In this document: in pieces, positions 54,189 through 64,000 of the stretch
Layout of the letters: each line of letters opens with the position of its first letter
Position numbering within the stretch: position 1 is the first letter of the stretch
Source: Turnera subulata
Lineage: Eukaryota; Streptophyta; Magnoliopsida; Malpighiales; Passifloraceae
DNA length: 64,000 nucleotides
Assembly: GCA_028386065.3 (NCBI GenBank)
Contig: JAKUCV010005522.1
Span: forward strand, 1 to 64,000
Reading direction: 5' to 3'
Notes under the pieces: generated by a model
Seen by the model: only the letters and a program-made list of their open reading frames with translations
Databases searched by the model: none
What the model was told of the DNA's origin: nothing
Position numbers and translations under genes: made by a program

Positions 54189-56767
54189 TGTACGGAATCT
54201 TTGAAAGGATTGAATACCAGGATGATGACTGCATGCATCCTAGTGTGTATATATTGACGTTAGTAGATAATTACAGTTACAAAAGGTTATCTGATACAAG
54301 AGTTATTGATGTGAACAACATCTTTTGAACAAGCTAATCCTTATCTCTATTACTCCCCCTCAATTTGAGGGTGGTGGATTGAACCAGACTCAAATTGTCT
54401 CTTAACATTTGGAAGGATGAGGCAGGAAGTGACTTTGTGAAGATGTCCGCCAATTGCTTAGTAGCATCGATGTGAACCACCTGTAACCAACCCTTGTGAA
54501 TACGCTCCCGAATAAAATGGAGGTCTATCTCCAAATGCTTAGTTCTTTGATGTTGCACCGGGTTGTTTGCCAAGAAAGTGGCAGAGAGATTGTCGCAGTG
54601 GATAGTAATAGGTTGGCAAGGAGGAAAACGCAGTTCAGAGAGTAGATTTCGCAACCATGTAACTTCAGAAACAGCGCTTGCAAGTGCCCTATATTCAGAT
54701 TCAGTGCTGCTCCTGGAGACCGTCGGTTGTTTCTTAGCGGTCCAAGAGATGAGATTTCCGCCAAGGAAAACACAGTAGCCAGTTGTTGATCTTCTGGTGT
54801 CCAGGCAACCAGCCCAATCAGCATCGCTATAGGCCACCAGATTGTCAATCGAAGTTGGTCGAAGAAGAAATCCATATTGAGAAGTCCCTGCAAGATATCG
54901 AAGCACTCGTTTGACAGCCTTCCAGTGTTCGGTTGTTGGTGCGTGCATAAATTGGCATACCGAGTTCACAGCATATGCAATATCTGGCCTCGTGAAAGTC
55001 AGATATTGTAGAGCACCCACAATGCTTCGATACTGCCGCTGGTCATCCGGAGATAGCGAGACACCATGATGAAGAGAAAGAGCAAGCTTGGGCTGCATAG
55101 GTGTGGCAATTGATTTGAAATCTTTAAAACCAGAACGCTCCAGAATAGTCTTCAAATACTTTTGTTGATGTAAGAAAAGACCATCTTGAACTCGTTCAAC
55201 TTGAATGCCAAGAAAGTAACGTAACTCTCCCAGATCGGTCATGGAGAATTCTTGGGCAAGAAGAGCAAGCAATTTTTGCAGAAGCGATTGAGAAGAGGCT
55301 GTAAGAATAATATCATCTACGTAAAGTAACAAGAAAGCAGTACCGTGAGGGGAATGCAAAGTGAAAAGAGAGGCATCAGAATGGGAAACCCGAAAGTGTT
55401 GAGACATCAAAAAACTTGCAAACCGCTGATACCAGGCACGAGGTGCCTGTTTCAGGCCATATAACGCCCTATTGAGCTTGCAAACATAACCGGGCCGTGT
55501 AGAATCCTCGAACCCAGGGGGTTGCCGCATGTACACCTCCTCGCTCAGGAAACCATGAAGAAAGGCGTTCTTCACGTCTAATTGACGAATCCCCCAGCCA
55601 TGAGAGATCGAAAGGCTGAGAACGGTGCGAATGGTCGCTGGTTTGACTACTGGGCTGTAGGTTTCCTCATAGTCCTCCCCTGGTTTTTGTGTGTAGCCCT
55701 GTGCAACAAGACGCGCTTTATGTCTAGCCAGACTCCCATCTGCATTGTATTTTAGGCGGTAAACCCACCTTGAACCAACAATATTTACCTTAGAGGAGGG
55801 AGGTGGGACTAGGGACCAAGTGTGATTTTGTAAGAGTGCCTGGTATTCTTCTTTCATAGCATGTTGCCAATACTCGTTTTTTGAAGCTTGTTGGTATGTG
55901 CGGGGCTCAGTATCGGGTGGTGTAGTGGCTGCCAAGAATGTATACTTGGGGTTTGGTTTTCGGATCCCATCACGCAAGCGTGTGGTCATGGGATGAGCTG
56001 GTGGTGCTTGCAGTTGAGGAATGGGATGGCTGGGTAGGGTCGAGTTACTCTCGGCTATAGAATTAGGTTGAGTTTGAGTGTCAGGTGGAGGAGATATAGT
56101 TGGAGAAGTTTGAGTGCGATGAGTATCAGGTTGTTGTGTGTGGATAGGAGTATTGATATGAGTGTCATCCGAAAGATTTGGAGAGGGTGTTTGCGGTAGG
56201 GTTGGTTCCTGAGAAGTAGTAATTCGATTAGTGTGGGAGTGTAGTCTCACAGGGTTAGACGATATTGATGGAACCGTTATTTGTGGAAGAGTAAATACTG
56301 TCGTGGGATCAAAGGTAAAGGAGGGTTGTGGAAAAGCAGAAGCCAAAGAAGAATAAGGATAAGACTCTTCATTAAAAATCACATTGCGCGACACAACAAC
56401 TGTACGAGAAGTAGGGTTGAAGCACCGAAAACCTTTGTGACAAGGGGACAAGCCCAGGAAAATATGGAGTTCGGAACGAGGAGAAAGTTTGTGCCGAGCA
56501 GGAGTCATGTTTAGTGGGTAACAAGCACACTCGAAAACCCTAACCAAATCGAAAGAAGGTGGCCGGCCATATAGACGGAAGAAAGGACTATCCCATTGTA
56601 AAGAAACATGAGGAAGCCGGTTTTGAATGTAATTGACATAGTGCAAAGCCTCCACCCAAAAGGAAGTAGGAAGATTGGATTGAAAAAGAATAGAGCGGAC
56701 AGAATTTAACAAAGAACGATGCTTGCGTTCAGCCATTCCATTTTGGGGATGGCTGTAGGGGCAAGAT
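54189..56767 (-). mobile_element. Ty1/copia retrotransposon, 5'-truncated
   Basis: Minus-strand element. It starts abruptly at about 56767, inside integrase just before the SHPQNGMAERKH motif, next to a nine-base A tract, and ends with a likely partial 3' LTR. The purine tract (GAGGGGGAG) lies at about 54352-54362; LTR-like sequence then runs to a CA near 54189. The 5' LTR, gag, protease and most of integrase are missing. No target duplication is seen. A truncated copy cannot move by itself. Confidence 0.8.
54334..56736 (-). CDS. copia pol fragment: integrase end, reverse transcriptase, RNase H
   Basis: An uninterrupted 800-codon frame. Residues 1 to about 125 are the integrase C-terminal part; the catalytic aspartates are absent and only the AERK region with the last acid remains. 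A Pro/Thr/Ser-rich linker follows (about 130-260). Reverse transcriptase covers about 290-540, with WVYRLKYNADG, RLVAQGYTQ, QLDVKNAFLHG and the YVDD centre at 472-475. RNase H lies at about 640-760 (SDADWAGC, STTGYCVFLGG, STESEYRAL). No stop or frameshift, so insertion is young or truncation recent. The listed start is simply the first ATG; the true polyprotein began upstream. Confidence 0.9.
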   Translation of the reverse strand: MAERKHRSLLNSVRSILFQSNLPTSFWVEALHYVNYIQNRLPHVSLQWDSPFFRLYGRPPSFDLVRVFECACYPLNMTPARHKLSPRSELHIFLGLSPCHKGFRCFNPTSRTVVVSRNVIFNEESYPYSSLASAFPQPSFTFDPTTVFTLPQITVPSISSNPVRLHSHTNRITTSQEPTLPQTPSPNLSDDTHINTPIHTQQPDTHRTQTSPTISPPPDTQTQPNSIAESNSTLPSHPIPQLQAPPAHPMTTRLRDGIRKPNPKYTFLAATTPPDTEPRTYQQASKNEYWQHAMKEEYQALLQNHTWSLVPPPSSKVNIVGSRWVYRLKYNADGSLARHKARLVAQGYTQKPGEDYEETYSPVVKPATIRTVLSLSISHGWGIRQLDVKNAFLHGFLSEEVYMRQPPGFEDSTRPGYVCKLNRALYGLKQAPRAWYQRFASFLMSQHFRVSHSDASLFTLHSPHGTAFLLLYVDDIILTASSQSLLQKLLALLAQEFSMTDLGELRYFLGIQVERVQDGLFLHQQKYLKTILERSGFKDFKSIATPMQPKLALSLHHGVSLSPDDQRQYRSIVGALQYLTFTRPDIAYAVNSVCQFMHAPTTEHWKAVKRVLRYLAGTSQYGFLLRPTSIDNLVAYSDADWAGCLDTRRSTTGYCVFLGGNLISWTAKKQPTVSRSSTESEYRALASAVSEVTWLRNLLSELRFPPCQPITIHCDNLSATFLANNPVQHQRTKHLEIDLHFIRERIHKGWLQVVHIDATKQLADIFTKSLPASSFQMLRDNLSLVQSTTLKLRGSNRDKD

Positions 56768-57500
56768 TTTTTTTTCCTTCCTTCAGTTCTATCAAGACTA
56801 TGCCTGTCAGTATCTTCAGTTTAGATCATGATCAAGAATTAACGCATCCCCACCTTCTTCCTTTTCGAGGAATCACATTGCCTTCTTCTCTTTCTTCTTT
56901 ATTTCATTTTTGATTTCCCCCATCCACATCACCTAAGTGCAGTTACAAAAGTTGTTTTTGGAGGTAAAAGAGCAGTTACATATCTCATGGATCTTTCTTT
57001 TATGTACAACATGTATCTATCTTCACATCACATGGAAACTGTTATGTTATTTATTGTAAATTTCTTCTCTTTTTAGTCATCATCTAGCTTCAACTTGACA
57101 ATAACAAATATTTTTTGAACTGCATTGGGAGAAAACAATATGTTTTATCACCATATCACACTCTCAAAATCATAGCATTTGAGGTTCCTATTTAGAGAGA
57201 AGAAAAATCATAGCACTATTCATAGAATAAATTAGAAAATGGATAATTTCACTATTTCTTGGAAGGACCAAGTTTGAACACTAGTGATGGCATAATCCAT
57301 TAGCAAAAATAAAATTATTTCCATATACCAGCACCTTCAACCATTCCTAAAATTCCCCAAAACTTACTAAACTGGATTTTTAGGCTTCTAGCATCAAGCC
57401 TTCAACCCATAGGGAAAGAATTAACCCAAAAAAAAAGAAGCATTTTTTTTTATCTATACCATACCATACCATACCATACTATGATTAATATAATAGAAAA
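56768..57500. other. Spacer between copia fragment and BG1-like gene
   Basis: Non-coding. Contains the 3' flank of the BG1-like gene and, at 57456-57480, a microsatellite of four ATACC units plus ATACT. No rest of the copia element is found here. Confidence 0.6.
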
Positions 57501-58886
57501 CTACATTATCAGGCCACTAGCTATGGCACGATTAGTATCAACATGAGTTGTTTCATACACAGGAAGCTCCTCGCAAAACCTATTATTCCCCCTTACCGCG
57601 AGATGATCAAGCTCGAACAAATCCGAACTCGAATAACTCGCAGCATCATCATCTTCATCTTCATCCTCATAACGATCATTAACATCTATCATAATCACGT
57701 CATTCTTCTTCTTCTTCTGCTGATTCTGATGATGATAATCTTTCAAGAACTCTCTAGCAACCTCCTCCACTCTCCAACTCTTCTCCACCACTTGGTACTT
57801 TTGCTCGTCGTTATTCTTCCTTGAAGGTGATTTCCCAATTTTCCACGCAGTTGGCAGAGAAACAGACATGAGACTTGATTCTGATTCGTCTTCGTACAGG
57901 GATTTGTGCCCACATGGTCTGCTGTCTTCATCAACAATTACACTAACAGGGTAAAATCGAACAGTCCTTTTAACCCCATTGCGTAGTTTTTCCCTAGTAG
58001 AAGGGGAATGCTTGCTTAAACATGACCTTGAAAATGAGGAAGCAGAGGAGCAAGTGGACGCCTGCCCTGACTTTAATTTCCTATCATCTTCAAAGTTTCC
58101 GACAGAAGTTGTTGTGTTCTTTGGTTTCTTTGTGGTCCCTGAGTTAAAGATAGAGTTGATGAAATTTGAGAGCTTACCCCCCGGTGAAATTGGTTGTTTC
58201 ACCTTCTTTAGGTTGCTGTAAATCTTCAAGGCCCTTGATTTGGACTTGATCAAGGTCTCATCAAGCCTTGGAGTCTGTTCAGAGGCGGAGCTGTAGTGAT
58301 GATAATCATCAAACATGTGCACTTCCCTCTGTTCGTAAAACAGAGCTCTCCCTGTTCTCTCTGTTTTCTCTGATCGAACAGAGACGCTGGTCCTGACAGG
58401 CTTAGGCCTAGGCAGAGCACAAGAACTGGCCCTTGATTTCACACCATAAATGGAGTCTGTATCCGAGGATGAGAACCCACCAGAGCTGCACTCCGAAGAG
58501 CAGGAACCGGAGCTAAAGAACATGGTATCTTGGTCGAGTTCCTGTTCAAGCTGCAATTTCCTCCCGTAATCTGTCAAGCTCGGCCTCCTTTGCTGTTGTG
58601 TGCTGACCTTTTGGCTCACCTTCTGGTCCATCCATTTCTCGATCAAACAAGCTCGGTGAAGCGCCGATCTCTCTTCTTCTCTCCCATTACCTCTCTCAGT
58701 CTTGACACCGGCACCTTTGTTTGGCTTCTGCTGCATTGTTTCTCTGCAGAATTTGAAGCCTTCGTGTTTTGTGTCACCTTCATCAATGGAACGGTAGATT
58801 TCATCGAGAAGACTCGAAGAGAAAGATGGGTTCTTGAAGTCATGCCTGTACCTATCTTCTCTCATTGCTTTCTCCCACCTGTACAT
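57501..58886 (-). CDS. BIG GRAIN 1-like protein
   Basis: Single exon, 461 residues. Typical BG1-family blocks in order: N-terminal PSFSSSLLDEIYRSID, FFSSGSCSSECSSGGFSSSDTDSIYG, ALPRPKPVRT, FDDYHHYSS, SKSRALKIYSNLKKVKQPISPGGKLSNFINSIF, SCSSASSFSRSCLSK, GVKRTVRFYPVSVIVDEDSRPCGHK, and the C-terminal SSSDLFELDHL with F-EELPVYETT and NRAIASGLI. No catalytic domain or membrane segment is visible. BG1 in rice is a plasma-membrane-associated positive regulator of auxin response and transport that enlarges grain; dicot homologues are less studied. The acidic DEDEDDD run near 420 and Ser runs suggest disorder. Family call firm, role inferred. Confidence 0.9.
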   Translation of the reverse strand: MYRWEKAMREDRYRHDFKNPSFSSSLLDEIYRSIDEGDTKHEGFKFCRETMQQKPNKGAGVKTERGNGREEERSALHRACLIEKWMDQKVSQKVSTQQQRRPSLTDYGRKLQLEQELDQDTMFFSSGSCSSECSSGGFSSSDTDSIYGVKSRASSCALPRPKPVRTSVSVRSEKTERTGRALFYEQREVHMFDDYHHYSSASEQTPRLDETLIKSKSRALKIYSNLKKVKQPISPGGKLSNFINSIFNSGTTKKPKNTTTSVGNFEDDRKLKSGQASTCSSASSFSRSCLSKHSPSTREKLRNGVKRTVRFYPVSVIVDEDSRPCGHKSLYEDESESSLMSVSLPTAWKIGKSPSRKNNDEQKYQVVEKSWRVEEVAREFLKDYHHQNQQKKKKNDVIMIDVNDRYEDEDEDDDAASYSSSDLFELDHLAVRGNNRFCEELPVYETTHVDTNRAIASGLIM

Positions 58887-59621
58887 GATTTCTATATGGA
58901 AAATGCGTGAAACAAAAGGACCTCAAGACAAGGCCTAGAGAGTAGAGACTCTAGAGCTCTTTTTGGGTGTCTGTTTAGAGAGGTTTATAGGCAAAGAACC
59001 AAGTTTTGGAAACAAAAGAGAGCAATTGATGCGATTTCCATATAGGGAAAAAAAAAGTGAGAGAAAGGAGAGCAAGGGGGTAATGGTTAATGAGAACAAA
59101 ATGGCACGCCTTGTATGAGAAAGAAAGAAAGAAAAAAAAAAAAGTGTTGGTATGATATGGTGCACATACATGGTAACTGAAGATGTCAGTTACTGGATTT
59201 TAACTGGTTTGACAAATAAATCTCATTTTGTTGGAAAGAAAAAGGCTGATGAACCCTATTTGGATGAGCTATTGATTGGTATTGATGCTTTTATCGATTT
59301 AGAGAAGGTTTCTGAACTGGAAATGTCATTATGGATTTATTGTGGTAGGAAGAACAACCAAATTTAGGGCAATTATTCTTCAAAACTCGACATTCTAATT
59401 CAGTAGATATTTTAAATTATGAAGCTACATTTATCAGGAAGAGTATGATAAAAGGGTTGTTTCATTTGAAGATATAGAAGGTTAGAGTAGGTGACGGCTA
59501 TGATTAATTCTAATTGGTTTTTCAACTTGAAGATTCTACCATTTGTATTATTTTGCAGGACATTGAAGTTCTTAAGAGCAATAGTTTTAAATTTTTATTT
59601 TGATGCCTGGTATCCTTAGTA

Positions 59622-59662
59622 ATATACAGAGATATTTACCAAAAAAAAAATATATACAGAGA
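59622..59662 (+). repeat. Micro-retroposon, about 19-bp insert, 11-bp duplication
   Basis: ATATACAGAGA at 59622-59632 and 59652-59662 flanks TATTTACC, ten A and a T. Confidence 0.6.
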
Positions 59663-60103
59663 GAAAAAAATTAATGGCTAACAGAGGAAGGTTCGTCGCT
59701 GATGGTTATGATCAATTCCGCCTAGTTGGCATGGTCTAATAAATTGTTTTTTGGATGCATCTTATTAAATTATTGACAGGAACAACATCATGACACAACA
59801 CAGGAAATGCAACAGATCTAGGGGGAAAAAATACCATATACCATGAGGATAAAGAAAATTTTTTTATCATTTTCTCGTCTCGTGTCTTTGTTTTCTTCTT
59901 TGCATTTGGTGATTAGAGTTCACTTCACTTTCTCCTAATATTAGTTGTCACACAATCGTGTTTTGCTCTATTATTTGTTGTGAAGCATGCACAGGGTTGT
60001 CTATCACATATAATACAGGTTTTCCTTTCGGGGGTTAGGTAGACATACATGCTCTTTAAACGATAAGTGTAACGCTAATATTCTACCCGTAATTGCCAAT
60101 AAT

Positions 60104-60149
60104 TCCATACATAATTTGTTTTTTTTTGTACATCCATGTATAATTTGTT
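60104..60149 (-). repeat. Micro-retroposon, 12-bp insert, 17-bp duplication
   Basis: TCCATACATAATTTGTT at 60104-60120 recurs with two changes at 60133-60149 around TTTTTTTGTACA. On the minus strand the duplication starts AA. Two changes suggest an older event. Confidence 0.55.
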
Positions 60150-61193
60150 GAGAGCAGGAGGTATTTTTCTTGGATTATTGTGCACCATACATGTAATTAA
60201 AAAACAGGGCACATGCATTATTTGTTGTAGGGTTATATCATTGAACGGACCACTTTGGTGGCGATTATCCATCCCCGTGGACACAGTCATGAAGCATCTA
60301 CATATTACGGGATATGGTCGTATGTGTTTTATCATATGACCATCTAATTTATTGTATGTAGTATACGGCACCATACACGTTTTGTGGAGTATACTTCACA
60401 AGCTCGATCGGGTTTTTAATTTCTGCATATATATCACAGATATGTCAGCACATTTGGTGCTCCACAAAACGTAGCAAGGGACATAATTATAGAGGCATAT
60501 GGAATTTTACCGATCTTCCTCCACTATGTACTATGTACCTCTCTTTATTTTATTTTTTTTTCTCATCCCATATCCGGTACGTTGTCTCGATTGAATTCAA
60601 GTCGTGCACTTGGTTATGGTGGCTATGTGATTTTTTTTTTAATATTATATGCATTTTCCTTTTTGGGAAAAAAAATAATTGACATACCTTGGTAACAATC
60701 TTACGTTATGTGACTGATTTAGTACTTCCTAATAACAGGGTTAGGCTCCGGTTTGATTTTTGTTGTGGTTTTGAATTTGGGAGTGGTGGAGGCTCCGTTA
60801 CAGAAAATAAGGAATGATAGTTCAAAAGGAATATATAACAATTGGGTGAAACATGCATGGCCTTTAATCATGGAACATTTACCTTTTAATAACATGTGTA
60901 ATTAGTTGCTGGAGCCTGTGAAATTGATCTTTTAACTTTAATCATGCAAAATTAACCTGAGAGCCTTGGAGCTGAATTTAATTTAGTAACGGTCCGTAGC
61001 CCCTGGCTCCCGTTTTAAGCATCAAAACCAAAGATTTAGGCTTTGGGGGAAACCAAACATTTACTACGTGCAAAACTCTGGTTGATGGGTTCCAAAAAGA
61101 AAAGAAAAAATCTTTATAATTCCATGATTAAAGCCATTTGTCCATATGATGTGATATATCGGCCTTTTAAGGGTCAGAGTACTTGGACTAAAC

Positions 61194-61241
61194 AATAATG
61201 GATAATTTTACACCAAAAAGGGAAAAAAATAATGGATGATT
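61194..61241 (+). repeat. Micro-retroposon, 20-bp insert, 14-bp duplication
   Basis: AATAATGGATAATT at 61194-61207 recurs with one change at 61228-61241. The insert is TTACACCAAAAAGGGAAAAA, with an A-rich right end. Confidence 0.5.
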
Positions 61242-64000
61242 AATAATATTTCTTAGGAGAAAGACACTGGATGACATGATCAGACAATATCCTTCAGAAA
61301 ATATCACAAAGCAATGCGGCTTTGCGGCATTATACTGGAGTATTTGCTACATTCAAATGTACCAACTCCTTAAGAGCTGATTACTTTGGAGTAAAATAAA
61401 TAAAGGATAATATTTCTAGGAAAAATAATGATATGTTAATTCGAAATTATTATATGGTCTAATTGAAAGATTATTTTGAATAATATCTCAATTCAGACTT
61501 GTAGCCGTTTGATAAAATTATACTAGATACCAATTAGTATTGGTATTGGGTGCACTGATAGATGGTGCTGCATTTATCTCAAATTCTGATGTCTAGATTT
61601 TGAATCCTAATTGAAGCGGGTGTATGGACATTAATTTGTTTTATTGGGATACTTTCCTCGTACATAAATAGTTAATTACAAAGTCAAATCATCATATATT
61701 AATACAAACGAATTCAATTTGGATGTGATTTACTCAATATTCTTGCGCTTTAGAATACTTCCTTTTAGTTTAGTCAATTTAATAATTTCCCTAATTATTC
61801 TTGTGCACCCGTGTTACAGCAACTTTTTTAATTGGAACGGAGAGTGAGTACTTAACGAATTGGTCAGATCCACGTGCAATACAATTCATACTTATGTTAC
61901 ATTGTCCGCGAACTCGTTGGATTGCATCTTAAAAACAAAGAATTGAAACATCATAGTTAAGGACTGAGAGAAAAGGATATGCACCCTTAAGGCACACCCT
62001 AATATATATCTAATGAACCCCACAAATGCCAGAGTACGGTGTCAGGAAGGCATCTGCCTCCGTAATCCAATACCAAGATCACATGTTTTTCTAATTTTGG
62101 TTTGTTCATGTTCATCTATTGGAAGACAGGGGATATGATGCATTCCACATTTATCACCCTTTATGGCCACTAACTTTGCCGATGAAAAGGAGACGATGCA
62201 GAAAGATCCTGGGCTTGGTCTCTCCAATTGGTTTCAGGGAAGTAGCATACAATGACGATACTGTGGTTTTTGGGTTAAAATAAGGCTACATGCAAGGGTG
62301 GCTTCCACCAACAAGTAGACAGTGATCTAGTGTGCTTTCACAATCTGATTTTAACAGATCTTGGGAAGGGATTTAATATTGGGGTAGGGCATTGTAAGGA
62401 GATTGAGGTGCTATGGAGCCCATCTGCCTCTGAATTAGGATTGCCAAGAAATTGTGCCATTCCATCCATGGCACATCGCAGAACCTCATTTTGTCTTTCA
62501 AATATGTCCCACTACAATTCTTGGTCCAACTTCCTTTGGGAATCCACATTAATCGATGAGCTTTATGATTTCTATAAGTTATTATATATGTGATCCCGTT
62601 AGAAAATAAATTTTATCATGATTTTCTTTGGAAAAAGGGTAAAGAATTTGCTTGTAGCCTTCACCAATTTGTACCAAAACTGAAATTTATCATCCCACCA
62701 TGCATTTTTCAATGGTGCACTGATTCTTCCCCAAATTTAAGAAGTTAGAACCAAGTTGTAGAACAAGGTAGAAGTTGGAAATATTGATAATATCAATACT
62801 AACAAAATGCTACGTATGCTACCGTAGTAAAAGAAAACCCACACTATTTGTTTCTCTTCTATATAGCATTTGATTAGACAATATAGGGAACCTTCCCGCT
62901 TGAGTGATCGATAGGATGGACGGAACCGAACTAATCTTGTAGAGCAAGAATGTGAATATAACAAGTTAATTTACTTTGCTAAGCAAACAATATGTTTTTG
63001 AAATTTACCAAAATTCTTGGAAAAAAGTACAAATTAATAGAATGATTTTCTTAAATAAATATATCGAGCTATAGAAAAAAAAACAATATAATTTAATTAG
63101 GGAGTTTTCGAATTAAAGAAAATACTGCTCAATGCATCCATCTGAATGATTGCAATTCCATTATTTAACTCCCAGACAAAATCTTTCTCGCTGAAGTACA
63201 ATTATATGGCATATACCTACATAATTGTACTTCATGGTGAAACAATTTGTTACACTTATATGGCAATCATACAATAGTTTTTTCGTTACAAACATTTTTT
63301 TTTTTATCCTTGGCTTGAATGGCATTGTCTAATATTCGCTGACTTTATGCTTTTGGCTAGAATTAATGTCCATTTACTTTTTTTCGCTGTTGAAATTATA
63401 TTTTGACATTTACTCTTTCAACTAGCTAACTTTCACCAACTATTCCCACACACATATATATAAATCTAATTTTAAATGATCTGAATATATTGATGAATAA
63501 AATTATTTAGCATAGTTTGAGCATTATAGATGGTAGAGCATGGAATTATAATTTTTTTTTCATTTTCTGAAAAAAAGGGATATTTTTTTTTATATCATGA
63601 GAAAAAAAAAGGGATTAGAGTGGCAAAAGTAACGGAGCTGTTGAGGGGGTGGGGTGGCGGGGTCTGCCGTCTGCAAAATAATTAACGGCTGATCTCTCAC
63701 GGATCAGGCATAACACGATCTGTGCCCTGGTGGGGTCAGTGTAGGTGGGGACCACTTGATGGCACGTGAACCATTAACTGTTTGTGGCGTCCCCTTGCTG
63801 TTAGCCCTCTCCCTCTGTGTGTGTGTATCTGTAGATTAGTACAGTCCTAGTCCTACTGGTGTTGCGTTCTTGTGACACATGATGCCTCTGACACGTGCGG
63901 CTTTGAAGGGGTCCCCCTTCCTCTCCCTCCCCTCCCCTGTGTCTTTTTCTTTCTTCACACGCATACCTCTCACGCCATCCTCATTAATGCTTTGGTCTTT

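Larger units (their letters stand above)
58887..64000. other. Intergenic region to window end
   Basis: The first few hundred bases should be the BG1-like promoter (TC/AG-rich). I see no gene in 59-64 kb; frames of up to about 99 codons have no recognisable domain. Micro-insertions at 59622, 60104 and 61194. The last 350 bp change to GC- and CT-rich DNA with CACGTG-like cores (GGCACGTGA near 63762, ACACGTGCG near 63892). This resembles the promoter of a gene just outside the window. Confidence 0.5.

Noticed and set aside
62330..62593. 87-codon plus frame in the 62-kb region
   Set aside because: No family motif, no splice partners and no coding-like neighbours.

Overview
This window is nuclear DNA from a flowering plant, almost certainly a eudicot. 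Genes are rich in GT-AG introns and separated by several kilobases of AT-rich DNA. They include plant-only families: a TT2-type R2R3-MYB, the chloroplast NDH subunit NdhU, PsbX, ACAULIS5 and BIG GRAIN 1. A woody rosid, possibly Rosaceae, is only a guess. I assembled every gene model by reading exons across splice sites; all of them close in frame.

Layout. 1-447 (+): C-terminal end of a GT-2-like trihelix factor, cut by the window edge. 6251-7521 (+): TT2-like MYB with the bHLH-contact motif and a predicted miR858 site. 12471-17749 (+): DWNN/RING/zinc-knuckle E3 ligase of the RBBP6/PQT3 type, 15 exons. 22274-24479 (-): ndhU, with its last exon beyond a 1.2-kb intron. 24638-24709 (+): tRNA-Asp(GTC). 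24978-28372 (+): PEX10. 29731-31654 (+): ribosomal protein uS3. 37294-39952 (+): ACL5 thermospermine synthase. 40448-40798 (-): psbX. 42455-45937 (-): MSL10-like mechanosensitive channel. 48668-51117 (-): Raf-like protein kinase. 54189-56767 (-): 5'-truncated Ty1/copia element with a long open pol frame. 57501-58886 (-): BIG GRAIN 1-like protein. The rest is intergenic, with a Stowaway-type MITE, a 743-bp element with terminal inverted repeats, a hairpin MITE, two SINE-like insertions and many very small insertions.

The genes are independent housekeeping and developmental loci, not an operon or cluster. Some share a theme: ndhU and psbX serve the thylakoid, while ACL5 and the BG1-like gene touch vascular and auxin biology. 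Two neighbour pairs (TT2 with RPS3, ACL5 with MSL9/10) match close pairs I remember from Arabidopsis chromosome 5, which suggests old microsynteny.

The least expected signal is non-coding. At least 21 places carry an insert of only about 9-53 bp, usually an A-tract (or T-tract) plus a few bases, flanked by direct repeats of 8-19 bp, mostly 13-16 bp. On the tail side many of these repeats begin with A. This looks like target-primed retroposition of almost nothing but a tail. Several share a TCGA(C) sequence just before the tail.
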